Positions 1 through 7,926 of a stretch of 64,000 bases of DNA are shown here, one piece after another. The DNA is taken from the NCBI GenBank assembly GCA_009772985.1, contig WOUS01000004.1, forward strand, positions 1-64,000, given 5' to 3'. Numbering within the stretch: the first letter of the stretch is position 1; each line of letters starts with the position of its first letter. The position numbers and the translations under genes were made by a program. Under the pieces are notes generated by a model. It had not been told where the DNA came from. It did not search any database and worked only from the letters and a program-made list of their open reading frames with translations. The stretch comes from Anaerolineaceae bacterium. GTDB lineage: Bacteria > Chloroflexota > Anaerolineae > Anaerolineales > Villigracilaceae.

Positions 1-85
1 ATCGGCTTGCGTTTCATCCAAAGGAGACTCATCAATGCTCTTTCTATCTCTGTTCCGCTGTGTACCTACCTGTGACTCCAAACTG

Positions 86-460
86 TCAGGTGGCTAGAAT
101 ATCAATGGATTGCTTGTTTGTATCTACTACAACAAATTCTACAACAATGAGTTCGGTCGAGTAGAAAGCGATATCATATTCGTTCTTATAAAGCGGATAA
201 GTCTCATTTTGATGGGGATTTAATACGATCAAACTAATAACGTCTTTTGATGCATTTCCTGATGATTGATGTTGAGTAGGAATGGGTATAAAAGTTGGAA
301 CGACTAAGGTCTTTGATTCTGCTGTTTGGGTTGCTGATATTATCTTATCAATGGGTCTCTCTTGCGCGATAATGGAACAAACGCCGAACACAACATTCCC
401 CAAAAGAGCACCTATAACAATGATAAGTGTTTTGGGGAGGTCATTCTTTTGCTTTGACAT
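86..460 (-). CDS. Hypothetical protein with one N-terminal membrane segment
   Basis: This encodes about 124 residues. A short charged start (MSKQKND) is followed by a hydrophobic stretch at about residues 9-30, so it is a signal anchor or uncleaved signal peptide, and the remainder is a polar extracellular domain rich in Ile, Thr and Pro. I chose the ATG at 460 because an AAAGGGG ribosome site lies about 10 bases upstream; a TTG three codons earlier is less likely. I do not recognise a family. Base composition is AT-richer than the surrounding genes, which suggests recent acquisition or weak selection. It stands alone; the next feature is a degraded glycosidase fragment in the same orientation. 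Confidence 0.55.
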   Translation of the reverse strand: MSKQKNDLPKTLIIVIGALLGNVVFGVCSIIAQERPIDKIISATQTAESKTLVVPTFIPIPTQHQSSGNASKDVISLIVLNPHQNETYPLYKNEYDIAFYSTELIVVEFVVVDTNKQSIDILAT

Positions 461-644
461 AAGGTACAAACCCCTTTCGATTTTTATGCTCTAAAACCTT
501 ATAGAAGAAGTGAACAATAACTCGTATCTTGTTTGGTCGAAGATTCCACCGACGATGGTATTATATAACGAAACTATATCTTTGCAACCATATTCATACA
601 TCACTTACAGGGTTTTAACATTAATCGTTCCATCAGGAGAAACA

Positions 645-843
645 TTCCGGGACAGGCCTCCCGATACGCATCCAGATTGCGATGCTTCAGGATCATCCCC
701 ATCCCCAGCGACTTTGCTTCCGCGCAGGCGGCGGCGAAGTCCACGCCCATGTCGGTGTATTCGATGGCAAAGACGGGCTTGCCGGCCTCGAGGAACGGCG
801 TCATCTGGTCACACCAGTTGAAGTAGAAGCAATCTTCCAGTTG
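645..843 (-). pseudogene. 3' remnant of a GH114-like (polygalactosaminidase-type) gene
   Basis: On the minus strand this stretch translates to a peptide closely matching the last 65 or so residues of the intact GH114 protein encoded at 4412-5245 (shared segments include DCFYFNWC, LEAGKPVFAIEYTDM and LKHRNLDA). The DNA is also alignable base for base. Similarity starts abruptly near 843 and stops at the end of the parent reading frame near 645, so only the 3' end is left, with no start codon or signal peptide. It is a direct repeat, in the same orientation, of the end of the downstream intact gene. Confidence 0.8.
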
Positions 844-1145
844 GAGGCTGGTTTTCTTTGCCAGCCTTTCGAAATGGGAGAAACACGTCGGGCTGGAGTA
901 TTCCGAATCCGCCCGCCTCGATATCCAGGATCGCCTGTTTGTGGCTTATGGCGAGCACGCTTTTTACAGCGACTGCGACCATTTTATACTCGACTTTTTC
1001 AATTCCCATCCCTGATTTTCATTTCCCCTGCTTTCATTCAATTACCTGGCAACCTACTCTAGTGAAATAGAGTAGGTTGTCTCTACGCCTGTGACCATGA
1101 CTGTTCTACAATGAATTCAATTCAAAACCAAAAAGGAGAATTCCA
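844..1145. other. Non-coding stretch with a perfect hairpin
   Basis: I see no convincing gene between the GH114 remnant and the membrane-protein operon. A perfect 11-base inverted repeat (CAACCTACTCT and its complement) sits at 1050-1079 with an 8-base loop. No T-run follows on either strand, so it is a weak terminator at best; it could instead be a regulatory site. An AAAGGAG ribosome site just before 1146 belongs to the next gene. Confidence 0.5.
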
Positions 1146-1673
1146 ATGAGCGCAAATGATCTATGGACAACCACGCACGGCATGGTTTTCGGCTTTATCT
1201 TCCTGCTCGGCTTTGCCGGCGCCCTGGTCGGCGTGTACATGATGAAAGCCGAATGGCTGACAACCGAAGGCACAAACGCCAATGTCAACCGCCTGCGTGT
1301 ATTCCTGTGGCTGCTGGCCGCCGCAGTTTGGGCGGCAGTCTTCACTGGCACATACATTGTCTACCCGTGGTATCGTGCTGCGCCGCCCGAAGGCCTCACC
1401 GACCTGGCGAACTTCCCCAGATACCTTTTGCTTGCCAATGAAAGCACCGCCTTCTGGCATTCGTTCGGCATGGAATGGAAAGAGCATGTTGCCTTCATTT
1501 CGCCGATGGCCGCCACTGTGGTCGCCTTTGTGGTGCAATACTACGGCGCAGCGCTGACCAGGAAGCCCGAAATCCGCCGCTGGGTGATGATCTTCTTCAC
1601 CGTCGCTTTTTTTGCCGCTGCCGTCGCGGGTATATTCGGCGCCTTCATCACCAAAGCCGCCCCGATCCGCTGA
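1146..1673 (+). CDS. Predicted four-helix membrane protein
   Basis: The 175-residue product has four hydrophobic segments, at about residues 11-31, 50-72, 106-130 and 145-168. Histidines at the membrane edges (TTHGMVF near residue 11, and WHSFGMEWKEH near 104-113) are placed as b-type heme or metal ligands could be, but that is inference. The ATG is preceded by AAAAAGGAG at good spacing. It is followed after 30 bases by another small membrane protein with its own ribosome site, so the two form an operon ended by a strong terminator. I do not recognise a named family; length and topology recall small cytochrome b-like or oxidase-accessory proteins. Confidence 0.7.
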   Translation: MSANDLWTTTHGMVFGFIFLLGFAGALVGVYMMKAEWLTTEGTNANVNRLRVFLWLLAAAVWAAVFTGTYIVYPWYRAAPPEGLTDLANFPRYLLLANESTAFWHSFGMEWKEHVAFISPMAATVVAFVVQYYGAALTRKPEIRRWVMIFFTVAFFAAAVAGIFGAFITKAAPIR

Positions 1674-1703
1674 ACCTGGTAAATCTGAAAAGGAGTATAA
1701 GTC

Positions 1704-2042
1704 ATGGCTACTACTGAAATTAACAAACCCAACGGTCCCGTTGCCGCCGCCCTGCTCGCAGGTGGAATCGGCTCCGCTGTACTTGGCCTTGCCACCATTA
1801 GTGTGGAAGCCAGCGCCGCAATCAAAACAGCGCTGAATTGGTACAACCCCGTTGGATCCTTGATGGGCAAATCCAGCCTGGGCATCATCGCCTTCTTCCT
1901 TTCCTGGGTGATTCTGAATACCATCTGGAAGGGCAAAGAGACCAACTTCAGCCGCATCGCTGCCATTGCGCTGGTTCTGGTGGCAGTCGGCCTGATCTTC
2001 ACCTTCCCGCCCGTCTGGCACCTCCTGCTTGGCGGTGAATAA
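1704..2042 (+). CDS. Predicted three-helix membrane protein
   Basis: The product has 112 residues with hydrophobic segments at about 12-32, 55-74 and 84-108. The first helix is rich in small residues (AALLAGGIGSAVLGLA), followed by a loop with NWYNPVG and a second helix ending in WKGKE. An AAAAGGAG site precedes the ATG. It is co-transcribed with the four-helix protein upstream, so the two probably form one membrane complex. I cannot assign a function. The factor-independent terminator right after the stop closes the operon. Confidence 0.65.
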   Translation: MATTEINKPNGPVAAALLAGGIGSAVLGLATISVEASAAIKTALNWYNPVGSLMGKSSLGIIAFFLSWVILNTIWKGKETNFSRIAAIALVLVAVGLIFTFPPVWHLLLGGE

Positions 2043-2062
2043 ATACACCTGAAATATGCAAG

Positions 2063-2101
2063 CGACCTCCCGCCATTTGAGCGGGAGGTCGTTTTGTTTT
2101 T
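2063..2101 (+). terminator. Rho-independent terminator
   Basis: A perfect 11-base stem (CGACCTCCCGC at 2063-2073 with its complement at 2081-2091) and a 7-base loop are followed by TTTTGTTTTT. It ends the membrane-protein operon and lies just before the tail of the convergent response-regulator gene. Confidence 0.9.
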
Positions 2102-2124
2102 GCAGCGCGCGAGATGATCTCGCG

Positions 2125-2787
2125 TTACTCCTTTGTCATGCGGTCTGAAAGATGATGCTCCACCGCGTAAGTTGCCAATTCTATACGGTTGGTAAGATGC
2201 AATTTTTGCAGGATCGTGCTGACGTAATTCCCCGCCGTCCTGCTGCTCAGGTTCAGGCTTTCCGCAATTTCAGGGTTCGTTTTGCCTTTCGCTACCAGGT
2301 TGAGAACATCCAGTTCGCGCCCGGATAGATCACGAAAGGCATCCTCGTCGCTTTTACGTTCAGCCTCGCGTACACGCGCGATCAATCTCGAGGTCACAGA
2401 TGGATCGAGGACCGCCTCACCCTGCGCCGCCACCGTGATCGCCCTGAGCAGTTCCTTGTCCTCCACCTGTTTCAAGACGTATCCCACGGCTCCTGCGCTG
2501 ATGGCGCGAAAGATCATGCTATCATCGGCAAAGGAGGTAAGCATCACCACTTTCGAATGTGGGAATCGTTTGGAAATCTGGCCCGCGGCTTCGATGCCGC
2601 TCTGGCCTGGCAGCCGAATGTCCATCAAGACTACATCGGGCTGAAGCCGTTCCACTTCACGCAGCGCTTCAGCGGCATTACCGGCTTCCCCGACCACTTC
2701 CATCCCAGGTTGGTCGTTGATAATTGTCTTTAGTCCCATGCGGACAATGTGGTGATCGTCAACCAGTAAAACGCGGATTTTTGTCAT
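2125..2787 (-). CDS. NarL/FixJ-family response regulator
   Basis: A 220-residue DNA-binding response regulator. The receiver domain covers about residues 4-120, with the acidic pair D10/D11, the phospho-acceptor D54 (LMDIRLPG) and the conserved Lys in VLKQVEDK near 105. A LuxR-type helix-turn-helix follows at about 152-212 (LSGRELDVLNLVAKGKTNPEIA). The gene begins two bases after the stop of the sensor kinase, so they are translationally coupled and form a cognate pair. The stimulus is unknown. It converges on the small membrane-protein operon at 1146-2042, which is a neighbour but not a proven target. Confidence 0.93.
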   Translation of the reverse strand: MTKIRVLLVDDHHIVRMGLKTIINDQPGMEVVGEAGNAAEALREVERLQPDVVLMDIRLPGQSGIEAAGQISKRFPHSKVVMLTSFADDSMIFRAISAGAVGYVLKQVEDKELLRAITVAAQGEAVLDPSVTSRLIARVREAERKSDEDAFRDLSGRELDVLNLVAKGKTNPEIAESLNLSSRTAGNYVSTILQKLHLTNRIELATYAVEHHLSDRMTKE

Positions 2788-2789
2788 CG

Positions 2790-4193
2790 CTAATCCATCC
2801 AGGGAATTTCAAGCGTTATCTGTGAGCCTTGTCCAGGCTTCGCGTTGATTTCCAGCCTGCTGTTCAGCAGGCGGGCGCGGTCACGCATGTTTTGCAGGCC
2901 ATAGCCTGAAGAGGAACCTGGAATAAATCCATTTCCATCATCCTTGATTGCGATGTTTAATGACTCTCCCTCCTGCATTGCGCGGATATGAACATTGCGC
3001 GCCCGCGCGTGGCGCAGGGCATTTGCCAGGGCTTCGTTGACGATTCCCATGACATGCCCGCTTCGCAGGGGCGAAAGGCTGGAGTCGGGCGGGAGGTTTG
3101 TATCCAGTGTGATATTGACCATCGTCCCGTAATGCGGATCCTCGACCACATGGTTTAACAGGTCAACCAGGGGTTCCAGCGGGGCGGATGAGCCTGCGTG
3201 CAGCGCCTCCAGGTTGCCCCTCAGGTCGGCGACCGCATCGGTGAGCGCGGCCAGCGCCCGTTCAGTGCGAAGCGATATTTCGCTTTGAGGCTCGACCAGC
3301 CTGGAAATTGATCGAACCAGCAGTCCCGCGGTATACACTTTTTGGAGCGCGCCGTCATGCAGGTCCCGCGCGAGGCGTTCCCGTTCCTCAGCGATGATCG
3401 AATCGCGTTCCAGGCTCTCGACACGCCGCTCGGTTTCCAGGTTGAATACTTCCAGGGCGCGGATGGTGGAGACCGCCAACACGAGGCCGATCAGCGCTCG
3501 AAACGCCAGGGGCGGCGCGCCGATCCAGGCCTGAAACGTATCGGCATTGATCACGCTCCCTGGCCAGAATGGGGTTGGCGGAGGAATCAGCCCGCCTAGA
3601 AAGGCATACGCGCCGAGTGCAACGCCGCTGACGCGGATTGCATTGTAGATTGCGGGAACCTTGAGAGGCAGGATGTGCTGGCGGGCATGTTTGCGGAGGC
3701 TGTAAGCCGCCAGAAGGCCGCCTGGAAAGGCAATGAAATATCGCGCCAGCGCATTGGAAACGTGATGCCAGGTGGTTTGATCTTGATAGATGGGGGTCAG
3801 CACAAAGAAAGTGACGAACGCCCACAATACAAACAGGGTGGTGGGCGCGGCGGAGAGCCAGCCGAGTTTTCCCGCTGGTTTCAGCAAAGAGACCCCGAAT
3901 GAAAACAGGGATGCAAACGAAAGCGCCAGGAAAACGAGTTGGATGACAAGAAGAAGGCTCACGAGCGGGGCCGCAAGGTACATCGCCTGGAGGGGAATAA
4001 AAAGATCGCCCCACTCGTTCAATCCGTGCAGGATGCCAAAGCCAGCCAGCCAGTTCAAACTGCGCGCCAACTCCAGGCGCGAGGATTGGCGGCTTTGTAA
4101 GGCCACCACCAGCCCCATGATAAAAAAGACCAGCCCATAGGCAAAGTAGATGATGGCTTGGTTGGTTTCAAAAAAAGCGGCAAGGATATCCAT
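2790..4193 (-). CDS. NarL-type sensor histidine kinase with multi-helix membrane sensor
   Basis: The 467-residue protein begins with roughly seven membrane helices within residues 1-250, then a short coiled linker, a HisKA_3 dimerisation domain with the phospho-acceptor in ARDLHDGALQ (H279), and an HATPase domain carrying NEALANALRHA (N box) and the glycine-rich GNGF and GYGLQNM motifs. This architecture is typical of kinases paired with LuxR-type regulators, and the regulator gene follows directly. The membrane sensor has no periplasmic domain of note, so it probably senses membrane or redox state or a lipophilic ligand; that is inference. Confidence 0.92.
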   Translation of the reverse strand: MDILAAFFETNQAIIYFAYGLVFFIMGLVVALQSRQSSRLELARSLNWLAGFGILHGLNEWGDLFIPLQAMYLAAPLVSLLLVIQLVFLALSFASLFSFGVSLLKPAGKLGWLSAAPTTLFVLWAFVTFFVLTPIYQDQTTWHHVSNALARYFIAFPGGLLAAYSLRKHARQHILPLKVPAIYNAIRVSGVALGAYAFLGGLIPPPTPFWPGSVINADTFQAWIGAPPLAFRALIGLVLAVSTIRALEVFNLETERRVESLERDSIIAEERERLARDLHDGALQKVYTAGLLVRSISRLVEPQSEISLRTERALAALTDAVADLRGNLEALHAGSSAPLEPLVDLLNHVVEDPHYGTMVNITLDTNLPPDSSLSPLRSGHVMGIVNEALANALRHARARNVHIRAMQEGESLNIAIKDDGNGFIPGSSSGYGLQNMRDRARLLNSRLEINAKPGQGSQITLEIPWMD

Positions 4194-4411
4194 TTTGGTT
4201 CCGGCTTGTCCGGGTCAGGGTCTACCAATCAGTTAGGGTCTGAAAATAAATAACTTCCCGTATTTTTGTTCGCGAGCAGTTGCACTGCGAGCAGGATGCA
4301 GTCCAACTGCATCCGAACGAGGGAATTTATTCTTTTACGAACCCTTAGAAATAGTATAGTGCAAAATGCCGGTTATGAAAACCGGACAGCGCCTCGTTCC
4401 ATCGGAACCAC

Positions 4412-5245
4412 TCACGGGCAGGCCTCCCGAAACGCGTCGAGATTGCGGTGTTTCAGGAGCATGGTCAATCCCAGCGATTCCGCTTCCGCGCAGGCCGCGG
4501 CGAAATCAACATCCATGTCGGTGTATTCGATGGCGAAGACGGGCTTGCCGGCCTCGAGGAACGGCGCCATCTGTCCGCACCAGTTGAAGTAGAAGCAGTC
4601 TTCCACCACGGCGTAATCGAAATACGGCAGGGCGTCGGCGGCCATGTCGGGGGCGTTCTTGAGGCCGATGGCGAGTCCGCGGGCGTGGGCTTCATTTGCC
4701 AGCCAAAGGGCAAAGGCGAGTTGGTCGGCGTAGGTGATGGGGAAGCCGCTGTCGTTGTCGTGGATTTCGATATTGTCCGGCTCGACGCCGTCGAAGCCTT
4801 TGGCGGCGCACAGGTCGAGGCGGGAGCGCAGGATGGGGGCGAGTTTGCCGATTTGACGGATGTCCAGCCATTTCTCGCCCGGCCAGCCTTCGTAATCGTT
4901 GCCGATCACTTCTTCCGGGAACTGGTCCGCGTCGGGACGCCAGTCCTCCCACGAGCCGACCGAGATGTAGCAGACGACGCGGACGCCGCGGGCGTGGAGG
5001 TCCGCGATGGTGTCCGCGTCGGTGTCGAACAGGTCGAGATCGTACACGTCCGCCTGCACGGAGAGGTCGAGGTCGCCGGTGAACTGGAGTTGGAATGAGT
5101 CGCCGGGGGCGGGATGCCAGGGGGAGGCCGCGGCGGGCGCGGACGCGTCCACGGGCGCGGCAGGTTCCCGGTCCGCGGGCGCAGCGCAGGCGGAGAGGAG
5201 CAGCAGGAGGAGCGCGGGAATCCGTCGAGTCATCTGACACACCAT
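4412..5245 (-). CDS. GH114-like endo-alpha-1,4-polygalactosaminidase lipoprotein
   Basis: The 277-residue product starts with a lipoprotein signal peptide (MTRRIPALLLLLLSAC) whose lipobox Cys would be acylated, so the protein is attached outside the cell. It then has a TIM-barrel domain of the GH114/TM1410 type. Recognisable segments are the start WHPAPGDSFQLQ, VVCYISVGSWEDWRPD, GFDGVEPDNIE with two acidic residues in the probable catalytic region, and DYAVVEDCFYFNWC. I chose the ATG at 5245 because GGAG lies 8 bases upstream. The family hydrolyses galactosamine-type exopolysaccharide. It follows another lipoprotein gene in the same direction, 97 bases away. A 3' copy lies at 645-843. Confidence 0.85.
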   Translation of the reverse strand: MVCQMTRRIPALLLLLLSACAAPADREPAAPVDASAPAAASPWHPAPGDSFQLQFTGDLDLSVQADVYDLDLFDTDADTIADLHARGVRVVCYISVGSWEDWRPDADQFPEEVIGNDYEGWPGEKWLDIRQIGKLAPILRSRLDLCAAKGFDGVEPDNIEIHDNDSGFPITYADQLAFALWLANEAHARGLAIGLKNAPDMAADALPYFDYAVVEDCFYFNWCGQMAPFLEAGKPVFAIEYTDMDVDFAAACAEAESLGLTMLLKHRNLDAFREACP

Positions 5246-5342
5246 CGAAATACTCCAGCATCGAATTCCACGAATTGACCGAATGATTTTCGAGGAATTC
5301 TGGTCACATAGTACCCGCAAGGGTATTCGATGCAGACAGGTT

Positions 5343-6815
5343 TTATTTTACGCTCCAAACGTGCACCACCGGCTTGGCGCCGTCGGCGAAGAGTTCGAGC
5401 ACGTAGAGCAGGCCGTTGGCGCGGTCGAAGGCGGTGTCGCCGATGCGGTAGCGGCGCTGGTCGCCCCAGCCGACGTTTTGCAGGTCCCATTCGGGCGGAC
5501 TGAGGAACAGGTGATCGTCAATGTCTATGACGGCGTAGGGCTGCGGCTCCCAGGGCTGCATCTCCCCGGCCGCGACGCGCGCCAGGTCGTCGGGATTGTA
5601 GAGGATGAACTGGGCGTCGAGATGGGTGGACCACCAGCCGCGCAGCGAGACGCATCCGCCGGTCTCCTCGGTGCAGCAGCCGGAGAAGTCCTCCTGCGGG
5701 CAGATGCCGCCGTCGGCGGTGCGACAGGTGGGGAAGTCGGTCACGTGGGCGTCCACGCAGGCATACTGCGGACCGTCAGGGTTGATGTAGCCGTACCAGA
5801 ACTTCGTGCCGTTGCTCTTGGTGCCGGCGAACAGGACGGCGGTCCGGCCCGAAGCGGTCGTGAGCCACGCGCCGCCCTCCCATTCATCGGGATACTGGTA
5901 GCCGTTCATGGCGCGGACGATGTCCTCGGTGTTGTAGGCGTTTTCGTAGAGCAGGAGGGTTGTCTCGGCGAGGCGCGTCCCGTCGGCGGGCGCGGAGCCG
6001 TCGGGTAGCCAGGGGGTGTAGGCGAGCAATGTTGGGCCCATGCCGCCCTGCCCGCCGTCGCGCATCCGCCCGGTGGCGATAGTGCGCCCGCCCGTGTATG
6101 TGTCCGCCCACTCAGCCGGGATCTCGAACAGGTAGCCGTTGACGCTGTAGAGGTCAATATCCCCGATGAACCAGAAGCCGGTCATGTTGGCGTCTGCCAG
6201 CGTGGGGCTGAACCAGCCGTGCGAAGGCACGTCCGGCGGCTGGAGGTGCTGTCCCCAGGCGATGTGGATGAGCGGCCCGGTCTCGGGGCGGTTGAGGTAC
6301 AGCAGGCCGATCTTGGGGATCTCGTCCCTTTGCGTGAAGGCGCTGGCCGTGACATTGCTGAAATCCTGCACGAAACCGGCCATGTTGAGGTCCGCCACGT
6401 TGCGCGAGACAACCGGCGCGGGGATGCTCACCTCGGCCACCTGGGAGCCGTCGGGCAGGTCGCCGTAGGGCATGCGGTCGTGGCCGGTGACGAACAGCGA
6501 GCCGGGGAAGCCGTCGCCGGAGCCGGACGGGTCGCCGTCGGGGTTGAAGGTCATGGCGTTGCCGCCATACTCGAAGGTGAGCGGACGCTCGCCCCCGTCC
6601 GGCAGGCGGAACGCGCCCAGATATTCGATGTCCGCCGGCTGGACGAGTTCGGCCGCGTTGGCCGGGGCAGCGGGCGGTTGAGCGGTCACTGCGGGACCGT
6701 CTGCCTGCGCGGGGCCGGTTGACGGTCCCGCCCCGGAGCCGGTTGGCAGGTTGCAGGCGGAGAGGATGGTGAGGAGCAGTCCGATTGTGAGCAGAGCGCG
6801 GGTCACGATTTTCAT
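5343..6815 (-). CDS. Secreted lipoprotein of unknown function
   Basis: A 490-residue protein with an N-terminal lipoprotein signal (LLTIGLLLTILSAC), a Gly/Pro/Ala-rich linker to about residue 55, then a globular domain beginning near IEYLGAFRLPDGG. It contains FNPDGDPSGSGDGFPGSLFVTGHDR, an acidic loop that could bind calcium, and several Cys near 355-390 that may form disulfides. Start chosen at 6815 because AGGAGG is 5 bases upstream. The repeated short aromatic and Gly-Asp motifs suggest a beta-propeller, but I do not recognise the family. It is probably co-transcribed with the GH114 lipoprotein gene downstream, which hints at a role in surface polysaccharide metabolism. Confidence 0.75.
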   Translation of the reverse strand: MKIVTRALLTIGLLLTILSACNLPTGSGAGPSTGPAQADGPAVTAQPPAAPANAAELVQPADIEYLGAFRLPDGGERPLTFEYGGNAMTFNPDGDPSGSGDGFPGSLFVTGHDRMPYGDLPDGSQVAEVSIPAPVVSRNVADLNMAGFVQDFSNVTASAFTQRDEIPKIGLLYLNRPETGPLIHIAWGQHLQPPDVPSHGWFSPTLADANMTGFWFIGDIDLYSVNGYLFEIPAEWADTYTGGRTIATGRMRDGGQGGMGPTLLAYTPWLPDGSAPADGTRLAETTLLLYENAYNTEDIVRAMNGYQYPDEWEGGAWLTTASGRTAVLFAGTKSNGTKFWYGYINPDGPQYACVDAHVTDFPTCRTADGGICPQEDFSGCCTEETGGCVSLRGWWSTHLDAQFILYNPDDLARVAAGEMQPWEPQPYAVIDIDDHLFLSPPEWDLQNVGWGDQRRYRIGDTAFDRANGLLYVLELFADGAKPVVHVWSVK

Positions 6816-6864
6816 GTCAGCCTCCTGGCGAAACAAATGCTTTGCTGTCCAAAACCTTGAATTT

Positions 6865-7506
6865 TCACGCCTCCCCCACCAACGACCGGGCGAGTTTGAC
6901 CGCCGCGCTGGCGTCCGGCGCGTACCCGTCCGCGCCGATGGTTTGGGCGAAGGCGGCCGTCACCGGCGCGCCGCCGACCATCACCTTGACCTGCCCGCGC
7001 AGCCCGGCTTCCGTCAGCGCCTGGACGGTGAAGATCATGCCGGGCATGGTGGTGGTCAGCAGGGAGGACAGGCCGACGATGTCCGGCTGATGCTCGCGCA
7101 CCGCCTCCGCGAACGCCTCGGGCTTCACGTCCGTGCCCAGGTCCACGACCTCGAACCCGGCCCCTTCCAGCATCATGCCGACGAGCGTCTTGCCGATGTC
7201 GTGCATGTCCCCGGCCACCGTGCCGAGCAGTATCTTCCCCGCCGCGCGCACGCCTGCCTGCACGAGACGCGGCTTGAGCAGTTTCAATCCGCCCTGCATG
7301 GCGCGCGCCGCTGCCAGCATCTCCGGAACGAAATACTCCCCGGCCTCGAAGCGCCGCCCGACCTCGGTCATGGCCGCCACCAGTCCCTCTTTCAGGACCG
7401 TCTCCGGCGACAGTCCCGCTTCCAGCGCGGCCGGCACGTTTTCCGTGACTGCCGCCTGCTCGCCGTCCAGGATGGCGGTGAAGATTTTCTCCAGTGTTTG
7501 GTGCAT
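6865..7506 (-). CDS. Corrinoid (methyltransferase cognate) protein
   Basis: The 213-residue protein has the usual two-part layout: a helical cap domain (about residues 1-85) and a Rossmann-like B12-binding domain with the signature DMHDIG (D100, H102, G105), in which the His replaces the lower cobalamin ligand, and a GGAP loop near 180. Such proteins carry methyl-cobalamin between a substrate-specific methyltransferase and an acceptor. No MtaB/MttB-like methyltransferase or activator lies next to it, so the substrate is unknown. Start at 7506 is supported by GGAG 8 bases upstream; longer versions run into a repeat. Confidence 0.9.
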   Translation of the reverse strand: MHQTLEKIFTAILDGEQAAVTENVPAALEAGLSPETVLKEGLVAAMTEVGRRFEAGEYFVPEMLAAARAMQGGLKLLKPRLVQAGVRAAGKILLGTVAGDMHDIGKTLVGMMLEGAGFEVVDLGTDVKPEAFAEAVREHQPDIVGLSSLLTTTMPGMIFTVQALTEAGLRGQVKVMVGGAPVTAAFAQTIGADGYAPDASAAVKLARSLVGEA

Positions 7507-7546
7507 GGCATTTCTCCTGCTGGCATTTTCAGTAAATCGCAGATTT

Positions 7547-7670
7547 GTCATTCTGAGCCCCGAAGGGGCGACATCGTACCCGTAGGGTAAGAATCCCCGC
7601 CCGCAGGGCGGGAGACCCTTCGCGGAGTTTACCCTGAGCCAATGAGATTCTTCGCTTCGCTCAGAATGAC
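7547..7670. repeat. Intergenic palindromic repeat
   Basis: The element has 12-base inverted ends (GTCATTCTGAGC and its complement) and inner GC-rich hairpins such as CCCGCCCGCAGGGCGGG. It sits upstream of the corrinoid gene and carries no open frame of note. The ends resemble REP/MITE-like repeats common in Chloroflexota genomes. Confidence 0.75.
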
Positions 7671-7926
7671 AGGCGAAGGGCTCAGGGTGACATTGACTTT
7701 CGTGATTTACTGATTATAGCAAAACAAACATCCTTAAAATTGGCGGCTCTCTGGGATTTGCCGTGATAGACCGCCACATATGGTGCGCGGCGTAAGTCGG
7801 ATTGGCAATCCGACCTACATCTGGCGGCACACCACGCCGATTCCCAATGAACCAAATTGGCAACAGCCGCTGGTTTCAGCGGCTGTTGCGCAAGAGGAGG
7901 AGAGAACCTGTTCGTTGTTCTGCGGT
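7671..7926. repeat. Intergenic region with two further hairpin repeats
   Basis: Two perfect hairpins occur: GTCGGATT with its complement at 7796-7814, and an 11-base stem CAACAGCCGCT with its complement at 7861-7888. The second lies 39 bases past the stop of the GT39 gene but has no T-run on that strand, so any terminator role would be weak. I see no gene here. Confidence 0.6.

Noticed and set aside
809..1009. 66-codon minus-strand frame next to the GH114 remnant
   Set aside because: It overlaps the remnant in another frame and shows no family; it may be degraded sequence from a neighbour but I cannot support a gene.
1161..2048. Long minus-strand frame opposite the two small membrane proteins
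   Set aside because: Translation is low-complexity and has no ribosome site or family features; the plus-strand genes have good starts and a terminator.
6865..7700. B12 riboswitch or methyltransferase operon around the corrinoid protein
   Set aside because: The upstream region holds only a palindromic repeat, and neighbours are a lipoprotein gene and a glycosyltransferase.
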